NCBI GenBank assembly: GCA_017405115.1
Contig: JAFRBA010000289.1
Location: 1-25,698, forward strand
Source: Kiritimatiellia bacterium
GTDB lineage: Bacteria; Verrucomicrobiota; Kiritimatiellia; RFP12; UBA1067
Length of the DNA stretch: 25,698 bases
Reading direction: 5' to 3'
Every line of letters begins with the position of its first letter. The stretch's first letter is position 1. Below the pieces are notes generated by a model. It was not told the DNA's origin and did no database searches. It saw only the letters and a program-made list of their open reading frames with translations. This document shows positions 1-5,301 of the stretch, one piece after another. The translations under genes and the position numbers were made by a program.

Positions 1-287
1 CGCGCGACCGCCGCGCACGCACCGACCGCGGCCAGCAGAAGCGCGACGTCATAGGCCACCGACATCGCGTGGATCACCCACGCCGGCAGCTCCGGCTGGA
101 ACATGCGCCCCCCGAAGACGGCGAACCACGTGAACTTCATCGAGCAGACGAAAATCGCTGCGGAGGCCGCCGCCTTGGCCGCGAGGCCCCAACGCCGCGG
201 CCGGACAAGCGTGCAATACGCGACGACCGCACTGGCCGGCCCCAGGAACGGGAGAAGAACTGCAAAGACGAAGTGCGTGAGGGTCAT
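1..287 (-). CDS. Membrane protein, N-terminal part only (runs off window)
   Basis: Translating the minus strand from the ATG at 287 gives 95 open codons to the window edge, starting MTLTHFVFAVLLPFLGP. At least three hydrophobic stretches are visible, around residues 4-26, 36-58 and 68-95, separated by a short basic loop (VRPRRW) and a loop with FGGRMFQPELP. This is an integral inner-membrane protein. An AAGGTGG sequence lies just upstream of the ATG. The gene begins 34 bp after the activase stop, so it is probably the third gene of the glycyl radical enzyme unit. Several membrane-bound hydrolases start with similar helices, but nothing here identifies the family. The competing frame over the same bases (MRGLWHQGG...) is Arg/Gly/Pro-rich and looks like a shadow. 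Confidence 0.7.
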   Translation of the reverse strand, partial: MTLTHFVFAVLLPFLGPASAVVAYCTLVRPRRWGLAAKAAASAAIFVCSMKFTWFAVFGGRMFQPELPAWVIHAMSVAYDVALLLAAVGACAAVA

Positions 288-321
288 GTCCACCTTGGTG
301 CCAGAGGCCGCGCAACAGGCT

Positions 322-1167
322 TCACAGCCGCACCGGCTCCCGCTTTTCCGGCATGGTGTCCTTCATCCCGAGCGCGAGGTACTTGGACCTGGCGTAGTCG
401 AGGTACTCGAGCTCCACGACGTCGCCGTCCGCTATGCCAATGGACCTCAGGTAGTCATGCCTGGCGTTGATGTCGGCGCCGTCGGTGCACCCTGGCACGA
501 TAAGCATGCGGACCTCCAGCTTCGCCTTTGCGGCGACCAGGCGCTCCAAGTTCGCCTTGACGACCCTGTTCGAGACGCCGGTGTACCGCGTGTGCAGCGC
601 GTCGTCCTCGGCCTTGTAGTCGGGGAGCCACATGTCGGTGACCGGCAGCAGCCTCTCGATGGCCGCAGGCGGCGCGTAGAGCGAGGTGTCCAGGCAGGTG
701 CGCAGCCCGGCGGCGCGGCAGGCGGCGAAGAAGTCGTACGCCCACTCCCAGAAGAAGAGCGGCTCGCCGCCGGAAAGCGTCACCCCGCCGCCGGTGCTCT
801 CGTAGAACGGCATGTCCTCGAGCGCCTTCTTGACGAGGTCGTCGATGGTCCACGGCCTGCCGTAGAGCTTCAGCGCGCGCGTCGGGCACGTTGCCTCGTC
901 CATCGTGCACTTCTCGTGGTGCCTGCAGAGGTGCTGGAAACGCGCCCACTGCGCCTCCGGGCTGATGGACTCCGGATTGTGGCACCACACGCACTTCAGA
1001 GGGCACCCCTTGACGAAGAACGTGGTGCGCACCCCCGGCCCGTCGTGTATGGCGAAGCGCTTCGTGTCCAGCAAAAGCGGCGTCTTCACGCGCCGTTCGC
1101 GCGCCACGAGAACGCCGGGAAGCATGGCCGCCGCCGTGCCGGCCCCTATGAACTCCCTCCTTCTCAT
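322..1167 (-). CDS. Glycyl radical enzyme activase (radical SAM, PflA family) with Tat-like N-terminus
   Basis: Protein of 281 aa. By family, it cleaves S-adenosylmethionine with a 4Fe-4S cluster to put a glycyl radical on its partner enzyme. The radical SAM motif CxxxCxxC is seen at C55, C59 and C62 (GCPLKCVWCHNPES), preceded by the activase signature HDGPGVRTTFF at 41-51. GGGVTLSGGEPL follows at 126-137. A short insert holds C81, C87 and C94, fewer Cys than the two-cluster ferredoxin-like insert of many activases. The start at 1167 has a strong GGAGGTGAG site and lies 5 bp after the stop of the glycyl radical enzyme, so the two are translated together. Oddity: residues 1-22 (MRRREFIGAGTAAAMLPG...) look like a twin-arginine signal, unexpected for a SAM- and flavodoxin-dependent cytoplasmic enzyme. 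The frame stays open upstream, but that part is a shadow of the neighbour. Confidence 0.93.
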   Translation of the reverse strand: MRRREFIGAGTAAAMLPGVLVARERRVKTPLLLDTKRFAIHDGPGVRTTFFVKGCPLKCVWCHNPESISPEAQWARFQHLCRHHEKCTMDEATCPTRALKLYGRPWTIDDLVKKALEDMPFYESTGGGVTLSGGEPLFFWEWAYDFFAACRAAGLRTCLDTSLYAPPAAIERLLPVTDMWLPDYKAEDDALHTRYTGVSNRVVKANLERLVAAKAKLEVRMLIVPGCTDGADINARHDYLRSIGIADGDVVELEYLDYARSKYLALGMKDTMPEKREPVRL

Positions 1168-1172
1168 CTCGC

Positions 1173-3494
1173 TCACCTCCCGATCTCCTCTGCGCGGCGG
1201 ATGTAGGCGTCCTGCTCGGCCTTCGGAAGGTCGTTCCACCGCACGTTCCAGCCGCATACGCGGACCTGGAGGTTCTCGTACTTCTCGGGATGCGCCTGGG
1301 CGTCCCTGAGCTCCGCCGCGTCGAAGACGTTGAACTGCATCATGAAGCCGCCGTTCGCGTAGTACTGGTCGAGGAGGACCTTCATCATCTCGAGGCCCTT
1401 GTCGCCGGCCACGGTGTACGGCAGCAGCATCACGTCGAGCGGGAAGTCGCCCGGGAAGTCCCGCGAGTCGAGCGCCCCGAGGGTCTGGACGAGCGCCGTG
1501 ACGCCCTCCGTGTCGGCTCCCATCGTCGGCGAGAGGTTCTTGGAGAACTCCTCCCCCCGCCTGCGACCGTCCGGCGTCGCGCCCGTCTTGGCGCCCTGCA
1601 CGATGAACTGCCGCGCGTTGTGCCCGCTCATGCCGAACCTGCCGCCGCGGGAGTTGGGCCGGGCGTTTATCTCCGCGGAAAGGCGCTTGGAGATCTCCCG
1701 CCCGAGGGCGTTCGCCTCGCGGTCGTTGGTCCCCCACTTGCGCTTCGAGCGCAGCATCCTCAGCCGCAGGTCCTCGCGGCCGTCCCAGTTGGCCGCCATG
1801 AGCGCGCCGAGCCCGGAAAGCGTCAGCTCCCCCTTCTCGTACACGAGCTCCTTCACCGCGAGCAGCGCGTCCACGGCCGTGCCGAAGCCGGAGAGGCATA
1901 CGCCCGTGCGGTTGCCGGTGCGCGTGCCGCAGGAGAGCGCGTCAAGCCCGGTCCTGGCGCTGTACTCGCCCGCAAGCGACGCGACGAGGGCGGGGTTGAC
2001 ATCGTCGAGGTGCTGCTCGAAGACGAAGAAGAACCCCCTTACCTCGTCGGCCGCGGACGCCGCCCGCCGCAGGTACTCCGCCTTGAACGCGTCGAAGTCT
2101 GCGGCGGCGAACTTGCCGTCCTTCGCGTCGGCGAGCATCAGCTCAACGACCTTGAGCAAGTTGACGTGGCCGCCGCCCAGCCCGTTTCCGGACTCCGGGG
2201 TGCAGAACTCGTAGCATCCCTTGGTGACGAAGCGCCTGGCGTCGTCGGCGGGGTAGCCAAGGTGCTCCAGGACGGCGCGCACGGGCAGTTCGCCTATGAA
2301 CGACAGCGGACGGTGCCTGCGGGCCATGTCCAGCGCCTTGTAGAGGATTCCCTTCGGCGTGTTCGGTGCGATCTTGAGGTGGAACTTGGGCGTTGTGAGC
2401 GCGCACTTGTCCATCACGTCGAGTATTACGTACGAGAGCGGATTGTACTCGGTCGTTCCGTCCGCCTTCGTGCCGCCCATCGTGACGGGCTGCCCCCAGT
2501 AGTTGTCGATGGAGCCCCACTGCCAGAGGAAGTGCGCGAACTGCTCGCGGAACTCGGCCTCGGTGGTGCGCCCTGCGGCGAGGTCGGCGCGGTAGTAGGG
2601 CCAGAGCGTGTGGTCTATGATCGAGAGGGAGCGCGCCTGCACGCCCTCGAAGTGCTCGCTCAAGACGAAGTACAGGTAGATGAACTGCATCACGTCGTAG
2701 GCCGTCTGCGGCGGCCCCTTCCGCAGCCGTTCGATGCACTCCGCCTGGCGAAGCGCCCTCCCGCCGCCGCGCGCACGGCCCTGCGCGGCGAGCCTAGCGA
2801 GGAGCCGGTCGATCGCGTCGGACGCCGTTCGCTCCGCGCGGTAGTACGACAACTCGTCCTTCCAGTTGTCCATGAGGCGCTGCCTCATCCCCGGGAAGCC
2901 AAGCGGCAGCACCTTGTCCCATTCCGGTATTATGTGGTCGAAGTCCTTCCACATCGTCCATCGCCCGATCGCGTTCCCCTCGTCGACGCGCGCGCACACC
3001 TCGGGGTAGAACTTCGCCGATATCGCCGCGTTCCGCCGGCCCGTGACGCTGCACATCGGCCGCCCGTAGCGATTCCAGAGCGAGAACGCCGGGAACCAGT
3101 CAAGCGGCGAGACGTCGATGGCCACGTTGTCGCAGAGCCACGCAAAGCATGCGGCCTTGACGACGTTCCAGGGCTCCTTGGGCTCCAGCTCGTCCGCAAT
3201 CGCCAAGATCCTCTCCCTGGCCGTCGCAGCGTCGACGCCAGTCGACGGGTCGGTCACGTCCATGCGCCATTTCCACTCGATGTAGCGCGCCTCGTTCGTG
3301 AGCGTCGCCACGGGCGGAGGCGGCGGGGGCTTCGGCACCCACGACTCCCCGCGGGCGAATGCGCACGGCGCCTCCACCGACGCGGCAACGGCGAACGCCG
3401 CCGCGCCGATCCAGAGAAACCGTGAACGCCCTTTCGGCACCTCGCACGAGACCCGACTTCCCCCTGGACGCACCATTCTCTTGACTACCGGCAT
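1173..3494 (-). CDS. Glycyl radical enzyme (PFL-like) with apparent Sec signal peptide
   Basis: Protein of 773 aa with a PFL-type barrel and a C-terminal glycine-radical domain. The thiyl cysteine is C427 in TKGCYEFC; E429 matches the Glu of the GCxE motif of dehydratase/lyase-type members, and C431 is an extra nearby Cys. The glycyl radical residue is G748 in RVCGW near the C-terminus. The family does radical dehydration, C-C, C-N or C-S cleavage or decarboxylation; GCYEF does not let me name a substrate. True PFL has adjacent Cys-Cys here, so this is probably not pyruvate formate-lyase. The N-terminus is odd: residues 1-25 are basic, 26-39 hydrophobic (FLWIGAAAFAVAAS), a plausible cleavage site follows AFA at 45-47, then a PKPPPPPP linker. 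The ATG at 3494 has AGGGGG upstream; the next in-frame ATG is six codons in, and no well-placed start removes the signal. The activase follows 5 bp downstream. Confidence 0.93.
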   Translation of the reverse strand: MPVVKRMVRPGGSRVSCEVPKGRSRFLWIGAAAFAVAASVEAPCAFARGESWVPKPPPPPPVATLTNEARYIEWKWRMDVTDPSTGVDAATARERILAIADELEPKEPWNVVKAACFAWLCDNVAIDVSPLDWFPAFSLWNRYGRPMCSVTGRRNAAISAKFYPEVCARVDEGNAIGRWTMWKDFDHIIPEWDKVLPLGFPGMRQRLMDNWKDELSYYRAERTASDAIDRLLARLAAQGRARGGGRALRQAECIERLRKGPPQTAYDVMQFIYLYFVLSEHFEGVQARSLSIIDHTLWPYYRADLAAGRTTEAEFREQFAHFLWQWGSIDNYWGQPVTMGGTKADGTTEYNPLSYVILDVMDKCALTTPKFHLKIAPNTPKGILYKALDMARRHRPLSFIGELPVRAVLEHLGYPADDARRFVTKGCYEFCTPESGNGLGGGHVNLLKVVELMLADAKDGKFAAADFDAFKAEYLRRAASAADEVRGFFFVFEQHLDDVNPALVASLAGEYSARTGLDALSCGTRTGNRTGVCLSGFGTAVDALLAVKELVYEKGELTLSGLGALMAANWDGREDLRLRMLRSKRKWGTNDREANALGREISKRLSAEINARPNSRGGRFGMSGHNARQFIVQGAKTGATPDGRRRGEEFSKNLSPTMGADTEGVTALVQTLGALDSRDFPGDFPLDVMLLPYTVAGDKGLEMMKVLLDQYYANGGFMMQFNVFDAAELRDAQAHPEKYENLQVRVCGWNVRWNDLPKAEQDAYIRRAEEIGR

Positions 3495-3546
3495 GAACGC
3501 AATCCCCCTCGACGATTACATTATATCATAATTGGCGCATAAAACG
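3420..3546 (-). repeat. Promoter-leader repeat, copy 1 (fused in frame to the glycyl radical enzyme)
   Basis: This segment matches 5133-5249. Bases 3458-3494 and 5171-5207 are identical over 37 bp, encoding MPVVKRMVRPGG and the following base. Upstream, the -10 box, the spacer and the Shine-Dalgarno are nearly identical. Downstream, 38 bp align without gaps but with about a third of the bases changed, while EVPxxRSR is kept in the peptide. Copy 1 carries about 10 extra bases between CGTTTTATG and the -10 box. Here the leader reads directly into the signal peptide of the glycyl radical enzyme. Confidence 0.85.
3520..3528 (-). promoter_or_regulatory. Extended -10 promoter of the glycyl radical enzyme gene
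   Basis: The minus strand reads TGATATAAT, an extended -10 whose TGA is also the stop codon of the preceding GH31 gene. A transcription start about 7 nt on would give a 5' leader of roughly 20 nt that contains the AGGGGG ribosome-binding site. No clear -35 box is visible, which fits an extended -10 promoter. The element lies in a sequence repeated at 5133-5249. Confidence 0.65.
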
Positions 3547-5100
3547 CGGGAGTCGCCCCAGATGGACATCTGCGAGGCGAAGCTTCTTGGGCCCGCCATG
3601 CAACTCCCCAAGGTCGTCCAGCCACCGCCCCTCCGGCAGGCGAACGACAACGTGTCCGCCCGGTTCGACCACCGGCGCAACAAGCCAACGATCGCCCAAC
3701 ATGAACTGCTGCCGACAGTCGCCTGCCCCAAACCCTGGGAACTCGTACTCCATAGTCCGCACAATCGGCTCGCCGGTCTTCGCCGCATGGTCGGCTAGTT
3801 CAAGTATGTACGAAGCGAAGTTGACGTGCAGTTCCGCAAAGCCGCGACAAATCGCCAATCCCTCCGCATCGAGCAGCCTCCATGGCGCGGCGGAAAACTG
3901 CATCATCGGCATCATGGCCTGCGCCGCACACGAACGGATGAAGAGCTCTCGGTCAAATCCCCTGCCGGCGGCAAACGTCTTGCCGCCGCATCCGCCGCCC
4001 ACCATGTCCGGGCAGACGAACGGACAGCCCAGCAGCCCAGCAGCCTGGACGTCTGGCACGAGCTTGCGCAGGTCTTCCCACGAGTGCCGTTTGTCCTGCA
4101 GACGGCATACGAGCGGCAATCCGCCGAACTTCCACCCCGCGCGCATTTCGTGAAACGGGAAGCGCATCGCGAAGCGTCCCCACGCCCCCGTGTAGTCGGC
4201 CGGCGTCGCGTCGCCAAGCCTAGGCCGACCGGGATCGGAGCCGTCCGGCTTGCGGAGGATGCATTCGGCGTCCGTGAAGTCAAACTTGTAGCCGTCGAAC
4301 CCGAACGACGATGCGAACGCCTTGTAGCGGACTTCGAGAACGTCTCTGACGTGTGCATCGAGAACGTCAAGGATGCCCGCGGCCGGAACACCCCAGTAGT
4401 ACATCCCGTCGTAGGTGCGCCCTGTAGTGTCGTTTGCCAGCAGCAGTCCATCGTTTGCCGCTTCGGTGTAGAAGCGGGCCTCCCTGTTGATGTACGGCGT
4501 CGTCCAAAGTATCGTGCGGAAGCCCGCTGCACGGCATTTGGCGAGCATCTCCCTAGGCGCGGGGAAGAGCGTCTCGTCGAATTCGAGGTCGCCGTAGCGC
4601 CGCTTCGGCGCCCACCCGTCGTCAATCATCAAGACCCCGCACGGAATGCGGCTGTCGACGATCCCTCGCACATACGACTCGACGAAGGCCTGTCCGTTTC
4701 CAACGGCACAGCTCTCGACCCACGTGTTGAACTGCGGCTTCGCAAAGAATATGGACTCCGGGCGGCGCCCCGATGGCGCGAAGTGGCGGCGACATGCTGC
4801 AAGGTATGCCGTCTTCAGGCTGCTCCCCGCCACTACGGGCTTGACCGAGCCATGCTCCGAAGTGATGTAGAGGACGCCGTTCGTCCAGGCAAACGTGAAG
4901 GGAAAATCGCTCCAGACGTACCGCCCCGCCGTAGAGACGAAGAACGGTGCGCATGGGTTGCAATAGCTGCAGACGGACAGATTCCGCGGCGGCGTGGTGT
5001 TGTACGGCTGGTCCTCGCCGTAAAAGGTTGTGCCGCCATGCCAACGCTCCCCGGGAAGCGGCTCTATTACGCTCAAGGTCGCTGCTAAAACGAGAAACAT
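3526..5100 (-). CDS. Secreted GH31-type alpha-glycosidase
   Basis: Protein of 524 aa resembling compact glycoside hydrolase family 31 enzymes such as the MYORG-like branch, which hydrolyse terminal alpha-glycosidic bonds. Seen: MIDDGW at 158-163; FGFDGYKFDFTDAE at 267-279 with the likely nucleophile D274; RLQDKRHSW with candidate acid/base D336 (assigned from memory of MYORG, so less certain); CPDMVGGG at 363-370; and a C-terminal beta-sandwich around 445-524 with LVAPVVEPG. The first 12 residues (MFLVLAATLSVI) are hydrophobic but short and without a basic n-region, a weak signal peptide by themselves. The start at 5100 is supported by AAGGAG 8 nt upstream. It overlaps the end of a leader ORF in another frame, suggesting translational coupling. 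Its stop TGA forms the TG of the next promoter. The substrate cannot be read from the sequence. Confidence 0.87.
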   Translation of the reverse strand: MFLVLAATLSVIEPLPGERWHGGTTFYGEDQPYNTTPPRNLSVCSYCNPCAPFFVSTAGRYVWSDFPFTFAWTNGVLYITSEHGSVKPVVAGSSLKTAYLAACRRHFAPSGRRPESIFFAKPQFNTWVESCAVGNGQAFVESYVRGIVDSRIPCGVLMIDDGWAPKRRYGDLEFDETLFPAPREMLAKCRAAGFRTILWTTPYINREARFYTEAANDGLLLANDTTGRTYDGMYYWGVPAAGILDVLDAHVRDVLEVRYKAFASSFGFDGYKFDFTDAECILRKPDGSDPGRPRLGDATPADYTGAWGRFAMRFPFHEMRAGWKFGGLPLVCRLQDKRHSWEDLRKLVPDVQAAGLLGCPFVCPDMVGGGCGGKTFAAGRGFDRELFIRSCAAQAMMPMMQFSAAPWRLLDAEGLAICRGFAELHVNFASYILELADHAAKTGEPIVRTMEYEFPGFGAGDCRQQFMLGDRWLVAPVVEPGGHVVVRLPEGRWLDDLGELHGGPKKLRLADVHLGRLPRFMRQL

Positions 5101-5207
5101 GCGAATATCTCCTTGTCCTTATCGACCTGTCTCCGGGAACGCCTCCTCGGCACCTCGAACGCGTCCCACTTTCCCCCTGGACGCACCATTCTCTTGACTA
5201 CCGGCAT
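5085..5207 (-). CDS. Leader peptide ORF overlapping the GH31 start (40 aa)
   Basis: An ATG at 5207 with AGGGAG upstream opens a 40-codon frame. It begins MPVVKRMVRPGG, continues through EVPRRRSRR, and stops with TAG at 5085-5087, 16 bp inside the GH31 gene in another frame. The first 12 residues are identical to the start of the glycyl radical enzyme, and the spacing to EVPxxRSR is the same. The peptide is strongly basic. It could be a translated leader that couples to GH31. Alternatively it is the n-region of a long signal peptide separated from GH31 by a one-base frameshift: in the GH31 frame the hydrophobic MFLVLAATLSVI follows at the equivalent place. Expression is not shown by the sequence alone. 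Confidence 0.5.
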   Translation of the reverse strand: MPVVKRMVRPGGKWDAFEVPRRRSRRQVDKDKEIFACFSF

Positions 5208-5249
5208 AAACGCAATCTCCCTTTGACGATTACATTATACCATAAAACG
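5133..5249 (-). repeat. Promoter-leader repeat, copy 2
   Basis: Second copy of the element at 3420-3546: CGTTTTATG, extended -10, Shine-Dalgarno, ATG, the 37-bp identical block (5171-5207) and the diverged EVPxxRSR part. It lies in the 201-bp gap between the GH-like gene ending at 5302 and GH31. The remaining 5250-5301 shows no gene and no convincing terminator. A weak GGG...CCC hairpin precedes the TCGTTTT at its edge. Confidence 0.85.
5234..5242 (-). promoter_or_regulatory. Extended -10 promoter of leader ORF and GH31
   Basis: The minus strand reads TGGTATAAT 27 bp upstream of the leader ATG. The predicted transcript start leaves about a 20-nt leader containing AGGGAG. No good -35 box is seen. 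Confidence 0.65.
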
Positions 5250-5301
5250 AGGGTGCGACGCCCGAACCGAACCTGATGGGCAGAACTCCCGGCAACCGAC
5301 G

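Noticed and set aside
322..1899. 525-aa version of the activase
   Set aside because: The first 244 codons are an out-of-frame shadow of the glycyl radical enzyme. The start at 1167 has a strong ribosome-binding site and begins the conserved protein.
1290..3425. 711-codon open frame on the plus strand
   Set aside because: Antisense shadow of the glycyl radical enzyme. It is Arg/Val/Glu-rich with no recognisable domain, as expected opposite G+C-rich codons.
1173..3494. Pyruvate formate-lyase (pflB)
   Set aside because: The active-site loop has GCYE rather than Cys-Cys, and the N-terminus is an export signal. The fold is shared but the specific name is not supported.
5250..5301. Intrinsic terminator after the 759-aa gene
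   Set aside because: Only a weak 3-bp GGG/CCC stem precedes TCGTTTT, and part of that lies in the promoter repeat.
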